A DNA stretch of 64,000 nt from Emcibacter sp. SYSU 3D8 (lineage in GTDB: Bacteria; Pseudomonadota; Alphaproteobacteria; SMXS01), in the NCBI RefSeq assembly GCF_039655875.1, contig NZ_JBBYXK010000004.1, forward strand, positions 248,001-312,000, given 5' to 3'. The notes under the pieces are model-generated. The model made no database searches, had not been told where the DNA came from, and saw nothing but the letters and a program-made list of their open reading frames with translations. A program made the translations under genes and the position numbers. Below are positions 33,223 to 42,373 of the stretch, piece by piece (position 1 is the first letter of the stretch; each line of letters starts with the position of its first letter).

Positions 33223-34161
33223 TTGAGAAAGTTTCTTGCCCTGTTGAGCGCCGCTGTCGGCCTCATGTCTTTTCCCGCCGCCGCCGGCAATTATGCGGAG
33301 TGCATGAAGCTGGTGGATATGGCGCCCAAGCGCGCCTACGAGTTGGCCGCGCAATGGCGCGACTACAGCGGCGGCATACCGGCCGAACATTGCATGGCGT
33401 TGTCGCTGTTCGCCCAGGGAGAGTACGAGAAGGCCGCCGCCATGCTCGAGGACCTCGCCCAGCGGGCGCAGCAACAGGCCAAGGCGCCGTCGCAGCAAGG
33501 TCCGGCCGTGGTCAAGCTTGGCACGGACGGCAAGCCTGAAACCCACCCGGAGCTTCTGCCGCCGGGCCTCGCCATCGACCTTCTGGCGCAGGCCGGCAAC
33601 GCCTGGCTGATGACCGAAAACAACGAAAAGGCATTCACCGTGCTGTCGGAAGCTCTCGGCATGCAGGGCATCAACGACGATCAGGCGGCCGAAATTCTTA
33701 TCGACCGGGCGCGCACCCGGGTCGAGATGGGCAATCTGGAAGGCGCGGTCAAGGACCTGGACGATGCGCTGCTGCGCGGCGGCCCCCGCAGCGAGGCCTA
33801 TTCCTACCGGGCCGCGGCGCACCGGGCGCTGGGCCATTTCGAATCGGCCCGCGCCGACATCGACAAGGCGCTGATGCTGGATGCGGAAAATGCGGACGCG
33901 CTGCTCGAGCGCGCCAACCTCAATCATGCGATCGGCAACAGCGAAGCGGCCATCATCGACTGGATCCAGGTCATGAAGCTGGCCCCGGATACATTGTCGG
34001 CCAAGGCTGCCGCCGACAGCGTCAACAAGGTCCGCGCCCAGCAGGCCGAGGAAGAGAAGGCGCCGCCTAAGCCGTCCACTCCCGCCTTACATCGGGCTGA
34101 GATTCCAAAGCCAGCCGCGCCGTCCGAAGCGCCGCCGCCCGCGCCGGCGCCAGCTCCCTGA
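33223..34161 (+). CDS. Secreted TPR-repeat protein
   Basis: 312 residues from a TTG at 33223 (AAGG upstream), which directly begins the signal peptide LRKFLALLSAAVGLMSFPAA ending AAA-GNY. TPR-like repeats follow from about residue 70: AGNAWLMTENNEKAFTVLSE, ILIDRARTRVEMGNLEGAVK, YSYRAAAHRALGHFESARAD and LLERANLNHAIGNSEAAIID. A Pro/Ala tail ends the protein; its last 95 bp overlap the convergent queG. A periplasmic scaffold is likely; the partner is unknown. Confidence 0.75.
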   Translation: MRKFLALLSAAVGLMSFPAAAGNYAECMKLVDMAPKRAYELAAQWRDYSGGIPAEHCMALSLFAQGEYEKAAAMLEDLAQRAQQQAKAPSQQGPAVVKLGTDGKPETHPELLPPGLAIDLLAQAGNAWLMTENNEKAFTVLSEALGMQGINDDQAAEILIDRARTRVEMGNLEGAVKDLDDALLRGGPRSEAYSYRAAAHRALGHFESARADIDKALMLDAENADALLERANLNHAIGNSEAAIIDWIQVMKLAPDTLSAKAAADSVNKVRAQQAEEEKAPPKPSTPALHRAEIPKPAAPSEAPPPAPAPAP

Positions 34162-35203
34162 TCGCCCAGACGGCCATCGCCCGCACCAGCGGCGATGGAT
34201 CGTCCAGCAGCGACTCGACCACGGAGATCGCCGATGCCTCGCCGCTGTTGCCCAGCGCGATCAGCACGTTGCGCACGAACCGGTCGCGGCCCACGCGCTT
34301 GATCGGCGAGCCCGAGAACAATGCCCGGAACGCGGCATCGTCCAGCACGGCCAATTCGGTCAGCAGCGGCGCGGCCAATGCGTCGCGCGCATGGAACGCG
34401 GCCTCGCGCGCCTCGCTGGCGAACTTGTTCCACGGGCACACCGCCAGGCAGTCGTCGCAGCCATAGATGCGGTTGGCCATCGGTTTGCGGAATTCAGCTG
34501 GTATGTGGCCATCATATTCGATGGTCAGGTACGAAATGCAGCGGCGCGTGTCGAGCTGGTAAGGCGCGGGAAACGCGTTGGTGGGGCAGGCGTCCAGGCA
34601 GTTGCGGCACTGGCCGCAATGGTCCGCCTCCCGCATGTCGGCGGGCAGTTCGATATCGGTGTAGATCGCGCCCAGGAACAGCCATGACCCGAAGCCGCGC
34701 GACACCAGATTGGTGTGCTTGCCCTGCCAGCCCAGCCCGGCCGCCTCGGCCAGCGGCTTTTCCGGCACCGGCGCCGTGTCGACGAAGACCTTCAGGCCGG
34801 CGCCCTTGCTTTCGCCCAGCCAGCGGCCGACGCGCTTCAGGCGCTTCTTGATGATGTCGTGATAGTCGCGGTTGCGGGCATAGACCGAGATCACGCCGCG
34901 CTCCTTGTGGTCCAGCCGCGCCATCGGATCGTCGTCCGGGCCATAGTTCATGCCGGCGACGACGATGCTGCGCACCTCGGGCCACAGAATGCGCGGGTCG
35001 CCGCGCCGGTCGGCCTTTTCCGCCATCCAGCCCATCGCGCCGTGGCGGCCTTCCGCGATGAATCGGGCAAGCCGCCCGGGCAACAGGGGCAAGCTGTCCG
35101 GTGTGGTGACGGCGGCCACGTCGAAGCCCTCCGCCAGCAGGCGGTCGATGATTTCCTGCTTGAGGTTCAGAATCGCCGGCGGCTCAGAAATCGAGATTGT
35201 CAT
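34067..35203 (-). CDS. queG: Epoxyqueuosine reductase
   Basis: 378 residues from ATG 35203. The cobalamin-binding N-terminal half has GAMGWMAEKADRRGDPRILW, VVAGMNYGPDDDPMARLDHK and GWQGKHTNLVSRGFGSWLFL; two 4Fe-4S clusters lie in CGQCRNCLDACPTNAFPAPY and GCDDCLAVCPWNKFASEARE; HEAT-like repeats end the protein (VRNVLIALGNSGEASAISVV). It reduces epoxyqueuosine in tRNA to queuosine. It starts inside the last 20 bp of the GST gene and overlaps the TPR gene end by 95 bp on the opposite strand. Confidence 0.97.
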   Translation of the reverse strand: MTISISEPPAILNLKQEIIDRLLAEGFDVAAVTTPDSLPLLPGRLARFIAEGRHGAMGWMAEKADRRGDPRILWPEVRSIVVAGMNYGPDDDPMARLDHKERGVISVYARNRDYHDIIKKRLKRVGRWLGESKGAGLKVFVDTAPVPEKPLAEAAGLGWQGKHTNLVSRGFGSWLFLGAIYTDIELPADMREADHCGQCRNCLDACPTNAFPAPYQLDTRRCISYLTIEYDGHIPAEFRKPMANRIYGCDDCLAVCPWNKFASEAREAAFHARDALAAPLLTELAVLDDAAFRALFSGSPIKRVGRDRFVRNVLIALGNSGEASAISVVESLLDDPSPLVRAMAVWAIRELAPARAAALRTARLALESQPDVRREWTA

Positions 35204-35855
35204 AGTGGGCGGGCGGCGACAGGCCGGGGATCCGGTCGAGCAGCACCGGGCGGAAACTGGGCCGGGACTTGACCCGCACATACCAGTCCTTGGCTTCGGG
35301 ATGGCTGTCCCACGGCACGTTGTCCAGGTAGTCGACGCAGGACAGATGGGCCGCGGCGGCGATGTCGGCCAGCGAGAATTCGTCGCCGCCCAGCCAGCGG
35401 CGGCGTTCGGTCAGGTAGGCGATATAATCCAGGTGATAGCCGATATTGTGCAGACCAGCGCGGATGGCGGTGCTGTCGGGCGTGCCCATCTTCATGAACC
35501 GCTTCATCACCTTCTCGGTCACCAGATTGTCGGTGACCTCGCGGTGGAACTTCTGGTCGAACCAGCACACCAGCCGGCGGACTTCGGCGCGGGTCAGCGC
35601 GTCCTTGCCGAACAGGGTCCTGCCCGAGACGGTTTCGTTCAGGTACTCGCAGATGACCGCGCTGTCGGCGATGGATGTGCCGTCGTCTTCGACCAGCACG
35701 GGCACCGTCCCGGCGGGATTGAGCGCCAGGAACTCGGGGCGGCGTTCCCATACCGGTTCGATCACCAGCTTCACATCGACGCCAAGCTCGGCCATGGCGA
35801 TGCGGACCTTGCGGGAGAACGGCGACAGCCAGAGGTGGAAAAGGCGAGGGGTCAC
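35184..35855 (-). CDS. Glutathione S-transferase family protein
   Basis: About 223 residues from a GTG at 35855; a GTG at 35906 is also possible. The thioredoxin-like N-domain begins RLFHLWLSPFSRKVRIAMAE and has NPAGTVPVLVEDDGTSIADS AVICEYL (the cis-Pro and 'ES/DS' glutathione motifs). The C-terminal helical domain has GYHLDYIAYLTERRRWLGGD and EFSLADIAAAAHLSCVDYLD. Ser-Pro-Phe-Ser at the active-site position suggests a Ser-type enzyme. It is cotranscribed with queG, whose start it overlaps. Confidence 0.9.
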   Translation of the reverse strand: MTPRLFHLWLSPFSRKVRIAMAELGVDVKLVIEPVWERRPEFLALNPAGTVPVLVEDDGTSIADSAVICEYLNETVSGRTLFGKDALTRAEVRRLVCWFDQKFHREVTDNLVTEKVMKRFMKMGTPDSTAIRAGLHNIGYHLDYIAYLTERRRWLGGDEFSLADIAAAAHLSCVDYLDNVPWDSHPEAKDWYVRVKSRPSFRPVLLDRIPGLSPPAHYDNLDF

Positions 35856-36014
35856 GATGTGGAATGTCCTGTCACATGCGGGCCGACGAAGACGGATGGG
35901 GCCCACGAACCGTGATGGCCCGCGCCGAACCGGGTAGAATGCATGTGAGACCCTCCCGAGACGGCTCAGACCCTAACACAGATGCTGCAGCGGTCACAAA
36001 GCGCTGACTCGCGG

Positions 36015-36971
36015 TCAGCCCGCTTCAGCGGGCTTCGCGAATTCGCCCTGCCGGCGGTACCGCTCCAGATAGCTGCCGACAACGGACTCGCAGGGCGTGG
36101 GGTCGATGCCGAGGTCGCGCAGGGTGGGCGCGGTTTCGTCTACCACATTGTCGTGCTTGAGCAGTTCCACCTGGTCCATGGTCAGCGGTGCATTCGGCAG
36201 AAGGCCGGTGAAGAACGCGGCGATCTTGGCGGCGAAAAACGGCACCGGCAGCATCATCCGGTCGCGCTGGATCTCGGCCTGCACCAGTTCGAGAATCTCC
36301 CGGAAGCTGTAAATCGTGGGACCGCCCAATTCATAGGTCTGGCCCGCCAGGCCGTCCAGCGTCGCCGCGCGGGTGATCGCCTCGGCCACGTCGCACACAT
36401 ATACCGGCTGGAACCGGGTCTTGCCGCCGCCGATCAGCGGCAGCGGCAGCAGCGGAATGGTGGCCAGGCCGGCGAAGCGGTTGAAGAATGCGTCCTCGGG
36501 GCCGAACACGATCGACGGGCGCAGGATGACCGCGCCCGGGAAGGCGGCGCGCACGGCGATCTCGCCCTCGCCCTTGGTGCGGGCATAGGCCGATTCGGAC
36601 CGCCGGTCGGCACCGATGGCCGACAGCTGGACCAGCCGGCGGACACCTGCCGCCGCGGCGGCCTTCGCCACCGTTTCCGCGCCGTCCACATGAGTCGACT
36701 GGAAGTCCTGGTGCCCGGAGGGCTGCAGGATGCCCACCAGATTGACGACGGCGTCGGCGCCATCGACCGCACGCGCCACCGAGGCGGCGTTGCGGATGTT
36801 GGTCTGCAGCAGCTGAATCTGCCCCACATCGCCCATGGGCTTGAGGAACAGCGCTTCATTGGGGTGGCGCACGGCCACCCGGATGCGATGTTTTTGCCTG
36901 GCAAGCAGGCGCACGACATACCGGCCGATGAAGCCGGAGCCGCCGATCACCGTAACGAGGTCACGTGTCAT
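36015..36971 (-). CDS. NDUFA9-like NAD(P)-binding protein
   Basis: 318 residues from ATG 36971: MTRDLVTVIGGSGFIGRYVV holds the dinucleotide-binding glycines. Further motifs are GADAVVNLVGILQPSGHQDF, LVQLSAIGADRRSESAYART (YxxxK replaced by YARTK), ILRPSIVFGPEDAFFNRFAG and a C-terminal SYLERYRRQG. This is the alphaproteobacterial complex I NDUFA9-subunit family. It probably stabilises or senses redox state of complex I rather than catalysing; that role comes from the mitochondrial homologue. No nuo genes are nearby. Confidence 0.9.
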   Translation of the reverse strand: MTRDLVTVIGGSGFIGRYVVRLLARQKHRIRVAVRHPNEALFLKPMGDVGQIQLLQTNIRNAASVARAVDGADAVVNLVGILQPSGHQDFQSTHVDGAETVAKAAAAAGVRRLVQLSAIGADRRSESAYARTKGEGEIAVRAAFPGAVILRPSIVFGPEDAFFNRFAGLATIPLLPLPLIGGGKTRFQPVYVCDVAEAITRAATLDGLAGQTYELGGPTIYSFREILELVQAEIQRDRMMLPVPFFAAKIAAFFTGLLPNAPLTMDQVELLKHDNVVDETAPTLRDLGIDPTPCESVVGSYLERYRRQGEFAKPAEAG

Positions 36972-37154
36972 TGAGTCTCTGTTCGCGCGGAGATGGAGTT
37001 CGACGCTAAAATACCGTCCGACCGCAGGATTGCTACCGGAAACTTCCCGGCGCGGGGCGCATGACGGATGTGTTGCACTTTCCCTGCGATTGGATTGTTG
37101 ACAAGCACCGTGCCGGGCAATAGGAACTGCGTCCACCGTGACAGACACGGAGTT

Positions 37155-37241
37155 GCCCAGGTGGCGGAATTGGTAGACGCGCTAGCTTCAGGTGCTAGTG
37201 ATCGCAAGGTCGTGGAGGTTCGAGTCCTCTCCTGGGCACCA
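37155..37241 (+). tRNA. tRNA-Leu (anticodon CAG)
   Basis: 87 nt with encoded CCA. The acceptor stem GCCCAGG pairs with CCTGGGC, the anticodon loop is TTCAGGT (anticodon CAG), there is a long variable arm (class II), and the T arm is GGTTCGAGTCC. It stands between the NDUFA9-like gene and rnd; no integrase is adjacent. Confidence 0.96.
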
Positions 37242-37279
37242 ATCGCCGAAGTTTCTTCGGCCCGCAGAATGTTTCTCCC

Positions 37280-37894
37280 ATGACCATTACGTTGCATCGC
37301 GGCGATTTGCCGTCCAGCCTGGGCTTCGGCTCCTCCGTTGCGATCGACACCGAAACCATGGGGCTGAGGCCCGGACGCGACCGGCTTTGCCTGGTGCAGC
37401 TGTCCTCGGGTGACGGCACTGCCCATCTGGTGCAGATTCCGCAGGGCGAGGTGAGCGCACCCAACCTGACCGCGTTGCTGGCCGACCCGGCGGTACTCAA
37501 GCTGTTCCATTTCGCGCGCTTCGATCTGGCGGCTCTGTTCGGCCGGCTGGGCGTGATGCCGCAGCCGGTCTATTGCACCAAGATCGCGTCGCGGCTGGTT
37601 CGCACCTACACCGACCGCCATGGCCTCAAGGAATTGTGCCGCGAGTTGCTGAGCGTCGACATGTCCAAACAGCAGCAGAGCTCCGATTGGGGCGCCGCCG
37701 ACCTGAGCGAGGCGCAGCTCGCCTATGCGGCATCGGACGTCCTCTACCTGCACGCGCTCAAGGCTCGGCTGGACGTCATGCTGGCGCGGGAAGACCGCAC
37801 CGCCATGGCGCAGGCCTGCTTTGATTTTCTCCCCATGCGTGCCAGGCTCGACCTAGCCGGCTGGGCGGAAGAGGACATCTTCGCCCACGCGTGA
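37280..37894 (+). CDS. rnd: Ribonuclease D-like 3'-5' exonuclease
   Basis: 204 residues: a single DEDDy exonuclease domain without the HRDC domains of E. coli RNase D. Catalytic motifs: SVAIDTETMGL (Exo I Asp-Glu), LFHFARFDLAALFGRLGVMP (Exo II Asp), and SEAQLAYAASDVLYLHALKA (Exo III Tyr-xxx-Asp). The short form is the usual one in alphaproteobacteria and is thought to trim tRNA 3' ends. It starts 38 bases after tRNA-Leu. Confidence 0.93.
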   Translation: MTITLHRGDLPSSLGFGSSVAIDTETMGLRPGRDRLCLVQLSSGDGTAHLVQIPQGEVSAPNLTALLADPAVLKLFHFARFDLAALFGRLGVMPQPVYCTKIASRLVRTYTDRHGLKELCRELLSVDMSKQQQSSDWGAADLSEAQLAYAASDVLYLHALKARLDVMLAREDRTAMAQACFDFLPMRARLDLAGWAEEDIFAHA

Positions 37895-37995
37895 GCGCGC
37901 CGTGCGCCTTGATCGTCATGCCCGTTCCCCATAGATAGTGGCTCTGATGAAAGACGCCCTATCTATAACGGGGCGGCGACCGGCTGGAGAACACC

Positions 37996-38616
37996 TTGGA
38001 GCAGCGCTACGACCTCCTCGTTTATCGAGAGGATCGCTACAGCCGCTATGTGCGGATGATGAAGCGCGCGCTTCCCGCGGGCGCTGCTCTGCTGCTCGCG
38101 GGCATTCTGATCGTGCCCGCCATCCGCGGATCGAGCAGCGGGTTCACCCTGGCATTCTCCGAGCTCAAGGATTCCGATGACAAGGCGCGCATGATTTCGC
38201 CGCGATTCGTCGGCACGGATACCGAAGACCGTACATTTTCGGTATCTGCCAATTCGGCCTATCACGACGCGTCCAACGACGAACTGGTGATGCTCGAGAC
38301 CATATCTGCCGACCTGAAGTCGAAGGACGGATCGTGGGTCACGGTCGATGCCCCGGTTGGCACGTTCCACACCAGGTCCGAGGTTCTGGATTTGACGGGA
38401 CAAGTGAATGTATTCTCGGATTCGGGCATGGAGGTTCATACGCCGAAGCTGACAATGCATCTGTCCGAGGGGACGGGCACCAGCGACGAGGCGGTTCATG
38501 GCCAAGGTCCGTTCGGCAAGTTCCAGGCGGGCGGGCTCGACGTCGACACCAAGACGGAAAACATAACATTGCGCGATGGGGTCAAGATGACTGTCTATCC
38601 CCGCGCGGTCGACTGA
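37996..38616 (+). CDS. lptC: LPS export protein LptC
   Basis: 206 residues from a TTG with GGAG six bases upstream. A short cytoplasmic start, one membrane helix (ALPAGAALLLAGILIVPAIR), then a periplasmic beta-jellyroll: MISPRFVGTDTEDRTFSVSA, SADLKSKDGSWVTVDAPVGT and VNVFSDSGMEVHTPKLTMHL. It bridges the LptBFG transporter to LptA. First gene of lptC-lptA-lptB-rpoN-hpf-ptsN. Confidence 0.92.
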   Translation: MEQRYDLLVYREDRYSRYVRMMKRALPAGAALLLAGILIVPAIRGSSSGFTLAFSELKDSDDKARMISPRFVGTDTEDRTFSVSANSAYHDASNDELVMLETISADLKSKDGSWVTVDAPVGTFHTRSEVLDLTGQVNVFSDSGMEVHTPKLTMHLSEGTGTSDEAVHGQGPFGKFQAGGLDVDTKTENITLRDGVKMTVYPRAVD

Positions 38617-38625
38617 GGCGACAAG

Positions 38626-39231
38626 ATGCCCAATTGGAAATCACAGGGATACAGACTGGCGCTGGCATGCGCGCTCGCGGCGTCGGTCGCCGTGCCGATG
38701 GCGATGGCGGCCAAGACCGGCTTCAGTTCGCACGACGCGAACGATCCCATCCAGTTCTCGGCTGACCGGCTGGAAATCCAGAAGGAAGGCTCCGTCGCCA
38801 TGTTCCTTGGCAAGGTCGAGGCCATCCAGGGTGACATGACCCTGCTGAGCGACGAGGTCCGGGTCTATTACCAGACCGGCGGCGGGAACCAGGGCGGGGT
38901 CTCCGGCGGTCTGACCGGGTCGGTCACCCGGATCGATTCCCGCGGCAATGTGCGGATTACCTCGCGCGGCGACACCGCGCAGGGCGACTGGGCGGTCTAT
39001 GACGTGGGCCGCCAGCTGGTCACCATGGGGGGCAGGGTGGTGCTGCACCAGGGCGGCAGCGTGGTGCGCGGCAGCCGGCTGGAGCTCAACCTGGATTCGG
39101 GCCAGGCCCGTGTCCAGGGCATGGCGAGCACGCAGGGCGACCAGCGGGTGCGGGGCGAATTCACGCCCGCGACAAAAAGCAAGGAGGGGACATCCGGCAC
39201 CGGGCCGGATGCCGCTCCGAAGCAGAACTAA
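38626..39231 (+). CDS. lptA: LPS periplasmic transport protein LptA
   Basis: 201 residues with a signal peptide (LALACALAASVAVPMAMAA) and an OstA-like domain: NDPIQFSADRLEIQKEGSVA, GKVEAIQGDMTLLSDEVRVY and GNVRITSRGDTAQGDWAVYD, then VVLHQGGSVVRGSRLELNLD. It forms the periplasmic bridge for lipopolysaccharide. Its start is nine bases after lptC. Confidence 0.93.
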   Translation: MPNWKSQGYRLALACALAASVAVPMAMAAKTGFSSHDANDPIQFSADRLEIQKEGSVAMFLGKVEAIQGDMTLLSDEVRVYYQTGGGNQGGVSGGLTGSVTRIDSRGNVRITSRGDTAQGDWAVYDVGRQLVTMGGRVVLHQGGSVVRGSRLELNLDSGQARVQGMASTQGDQRVRGEFTPATKSKEGTSGTGPDAAPKQN

Positions 39232-39240
39232 GGCGGTCCA

Positions 39241-40092
39241 TTGACCAACGAAGGCAAGCTCAAGCCCGGCGATCTGTTCGAGCAGAATCCGTCCAGGGTG
39301 TTCGACACCATCGCCGCCACGGTGCGCGATGACAGTGTCGCGCCGCAGCCGGTCGATCCCGAGCGCCGCCGCGAAGGCCTGTTCATCTCCGGCATCAGCA
39401 AGAGTTTCAAGGGCCGCCCGGTGCTCAAGGGCATCAGCCTCGACGTGCACCGCGGCGAGGTTGTCGGCCTGCTGGGGCCGAACGGCGCCGGCAAGACCAC
39501 GTGCTTCTATTCCATTGTCGGCCTGATCCGGCCGGACGCCGGCGAGATCGTGCTTGATGGCCTCGACGTCACCTCGCTGCCCATGTATCGCCGCTCTCGG
39601 CTGGGCATCGGCTATTTGCCGCAGGAAGCATCGATCTTTCGCGGCATGTCGGTCGAGAACAATATCATGGCGGTGCTTGAACTGTCCGAGCCCGACCGGC
39701 GGTTGCGCGAGGAACGGCTCGACAACCTGCTCAGCGAATTCAGCATCCAGCGGCTGCGGCACGCGCCGGCTCTGTCACTGTCGGGCGGCGAGCGGCGCCG
39801 GGTCGAGATCGCGCGCAGCCTTGCCGGCAACCCCAACATCATCTTGCTCGACGAACCGTTCGCCGGTATCGACCCCATCGCCATCGGCGACATCCGCGAC
39901 CTGGTCGCCCATCTGAAGGACCGTGGAATCGGCGTGCTGATCACCGATCACAACGTTCGGGAAACCTTCGACATCACCGACCGGGCGTATATTATCTACG
40001 ACGGGACCGTGCTGATGAGCGGTACGCCCGATGAGATTGTCGCCAACGAGGACGTCCGCCGGGTGTATCTGGGAGAGAGATTTATCCGGTGA
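39241..40092 (+). CDS. lptB: LPS export ABC transporter ATPase LptB
   Basis: 283 residues from a TTG with AAGGCGG upstream. An N-terminal extension of about 45 residues precedes the ATPase: GLLGPNGAGKTTCFYSIVGL (Walker A), ALSLSGGERRRVEIARSLAG (signature), IILLDEPFAGIDPIAIGDIR (Walker B) and LITDHNVRETFDITDRAYII (switch His). It powers LPS extraction with LptF and LptG, which are not in this window. Confidence 0.96.
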   Translation: MTNEGKLKPGDLFEQNPSRVFDTIAATVRDDSVAPQPVDPERRREGLFISGISKSFKGRPVLKGISLDVHRGEVVGLLGPNGAGKTTCFYSIVGLIRPDAGEIVLDGLDVTSLPMYRRSRLGIGYLPQEASIFRGMSVENNIMAVLELSEPDRRLREERLDNLLSEFSIQRLRHAPALSLSGGERRRVEIARSLAGNPNIILLDEPFAGIDPIAIGDIRDLVAHLKDRGIGVLITDHNVRETFDITDRAYIIYDGTVLMSGTPDEIVANEDVRRVYLGERFIR

Positions 40093-40145
40093 TCCCGCGC
40101 ATGCTGCCACCTGGCGGCGCCAGGCCAGCCGGCAGGTGGAGTTGA

Positions 40146-41627
40146 ATGGCAACCGGATTGCGGCAAGTCCTGCGACAAGGCCAGCAACTGGTCATGACGC
40201 AACAATTGCAGCAGGCCATCAAGCTGCTCCAGCTGTCCAGTATCGACCTCGTCGCCTTCGTTGAGGAGCAGGTCGAATCCAATCCCTTGCTGGAATTCGA
40301 CTACGGACCTGCCGATGCCGCGTCCCCGCCCGAGACCGGGCCCGCCGCGCTAGCACCGGCCGACGGCGGCGATGCGCCGCTCGACAGCCGGTACGACAAC
40401 GTTTTCACCAATGACGACCGCGACATGGCGCCCGCGCCGCCAGTCGATGACGGCATCCAGGCGCTGCCCGCCAGCCCCTGGACAACGAGCTCGGGCGGCG
40501 GCGACACCGGTCCCGGGCTGGACGCCACCGCGCGCCTTGCCGTCCCGACCACGCTGCGCGGCCACCTGTCGGACCAGCTCGGCATGACCGTGGACGACGG
40601 CCGGATGATGATGATCGGCCGCTACCTGATCGACCTGGTGGATGATGCCGGGTATCTCCGCGAGGCACTGACCGACGTTTCCGACCGGTTGGGCTGCACG
40701 GTCGCCGACGTTGAAGAGACCCTGGCATTGCTGCAGCAGTTCGACCCGCCGGGCGTGTGCGCCCGCGATCTGGCCGAATGCCTGGCGCTTCAGCTGAAGG
40801 ACCGGAACCGGTATGACCCGGCGATGGAGACCCTCGTGGCCAATCTGACGGCGCTTGCCGATGGCCGTACCGACTGGCTCAAGCGCCAGTGCGGCGTCAG
40901 CGACGAGGATTTCGCCGACATGCTGATGGAATTGCGGGCGCTCGATCCCAAACCCGGCCTGGCGTTCGACCGCCCCCACGCGGACGTGGTGGTGCCGGAT
41001 GTGCTGATCTCGTACCGGGGCGACGGCGCCTGGGGCGTCGAACTGAACGCCGATGTGCTGCCAAGGGTGCTGGTCAATGCCCACTATTATGCCGAGGTGC
41101 GCGGCGCGAGCCGGTCCAAGCACGACCGGGCGTATCTCTCCGACTGTTTCAGCAACGCCAGCTGGCTGGCGAAAGCGCTCGACCAGCGCGCCAAGACCAT
41201 CCTCAAGGTCGCGAGCGAACTGGTGCGGCGGCAGGAGGGATTCTTCACCCACGGCGTATCGCATTTGCGGCCGCTGAATCTGAAACAGGTGGCCGACGCC
41301 ATCGGCATGCACGAAAGCACCGTAAGCCGCGTCACGGCCGGCAAGTATCTGGCGTGCCCGCGCGGCACGTTCGAGCTGAAATACTTCTTCACGGCGGCGA
41401 TTTCGGCGACCGGCGGCGGCGATTCCCATTCTGCCGAAGCCGTTCGCCACCGCATTCGGGAATTGATCGACGGCGAGGATCCCAGGGCGGTCCTGTCCGA
41501 CGACAAGATCGTCGAAATGCTGGTCGACGCCGACATAGACATCGCGCGCCGGACCGTCGCGAAGTACCGTGAAGCCATGCATATCCCGTCGTCCGTCCAG
41601 CGGCGGCGCCTCAAGTCGGGACGGTAA
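40146..41627 (+). CDS. rpoN: RNA polymerase sigma-54 factor
   Basis: 493 residues. Region I is glutamine/leucine-rich (LRQGQQLVMTQQLQQAIKLL), region II is a Pro/Asp-rich linker, the core-binding domain has FDPPGVCARDLAECLALQLK, the helix-turn-helix is VADAIGMHESTVSRVTAGKY, and the RpoN box is ARRTVAKYREAMHIPSSVQR. It directs enhancer-dependent promoters. Encoded between lptB and hpf, a conserved order. Confidence 0.97.
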   Translation: MATGLRQVLRQGQQLVMTQQLQQAIKLLQLSSIDLVAFVEEQVESNPLLEFDYGPADAASPPETGPAALAPADGGDAPLDSRYDNVFTNDDRDMAPAPPVDDGIQALPASPWTTSSGGGDTGPGLDATARLAVPTTLRGHLSDQLGMTVDDGRMMMIGRYLIDLVDDAGYLREALTDVSDRLGCTVADVEETLALLQQFDPPGVCARDLAECLALQLKDRNRYDPAMETLVANLTALADGRTDWLKRQCGVSDEDFADMLMELRALDPKPGLAFDRPHADVVVPDVLISYRGDGAWGVELNADVLPRVLVNAHYYAEVRGASRSKHDRAYLSDCFSNASWLAKALDQRAKTILKVASELVRRQEGFFTHGVSHLRPLNLKQVADAIGMHESTVSRVTAGKYLACPRGTFELKYFFTAAISATGGGDSHSAEAVRHRIRELIDGEDPRAVLSDDKIVEMLVDADIDIARRTVAKYREAMHIPSSVQRRRLKSGR

Positions 41628-41758
41628 GGCGGCGTGTTTGACAGCAACGGGCGACATCACTATGGTCCGCGCCTCTCGACGGGCACACCTATCCTTCGGG
41701 AGAGGGAAGTGGCACGTCCCGGAACTTGGGCCGAAGATCACAAGGTGTAGCGAGCAGC

Positions 41759-42331
41759 ATGGAAATTCAGGTAAACGGCAAGCAGATCGATATCGGTGAC
41801 GCGCTGCGCGAGCAGGTGACGGACCGGATTGAGGAGCGCGTCAGCAAGTACTTCGATCGCGCCGTGGATGCGCACGTCACGTTCTCGCGCGACGCGCATC
41901 TGATCCGGGTCGATTGTTCCGTACATGCGGGCCACGCGATTGTCATGCAGAGCCACGCCTCGGCCGCGGAACCCTATGCCGCGTTCGACCAGGCGCTTGA
42001 TCGCATCGAGACCCGCCTGCGACGCTACAAGCGCCGTCTGCGCAATCATCATGCCGCCGCAAAGGCGTCGGCCGAACTGGTGGCGGCGGCCAGCTATGTG
42101 CTCGAGGCCGAGGAAGAGGGCAGCGAGGAGCCCGAAGATCTTCAGCCCCTCATCATCGCCGAGACGAAGATGGAAATACCCACGACAACGGTCGGCGGCG
42201 CGGTGATGCGGCTTGATCTGTCCGACGCGCCGGTCATGATGTTCCGTAACTCGGCACATGGCCGGTTGAACGTTGTCTACCGCCGTCCAGACGGCAACAT
42301 CGGTTGGATTGACCCGCAAAGCCAGAGCTAG
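41759..42331 (+). CDS. hpf: Long-form ribosome hibernation promoting factor
   Basis: 190 residues. The N-terminal domain (MEIQVNGKQIDIGDALREQV, YFDRAVDAHVTFSRDAHLIR, LDRIETRLRRYKRRLRNHHA) matches the ribosome-binding fold. After a Glu-rich linker the C-terminal dimerisation domain (APVMMFRNSAHGRLNVVYRR PDGNIGW) marks the long form that makes 100S ribosomes. It follows rpoN by 131 bp. Confidence 0.95.
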   Translation: MEIQVNGKQIDIGDALREQVTDRIEERVSKYFDRAVDAHVTFSRDAHLIRVDCSVHAGHAIVMQSHASAAEPYAAFDQALDRIETRLRRYKRRLRNHHAAAKASAELVAAASYVLEAEEEGSEEPEDLQPLIIAETKMEIPTTTVGGAVMRLDLSDAPVMMFRNSAHGRLNVVYRRPDGNIGWIDPQSQS

Positions 42332-42373
42332 GCCGCGCGGAGTGCACCTGTCCCGCTGACGAACGGATGCGCC

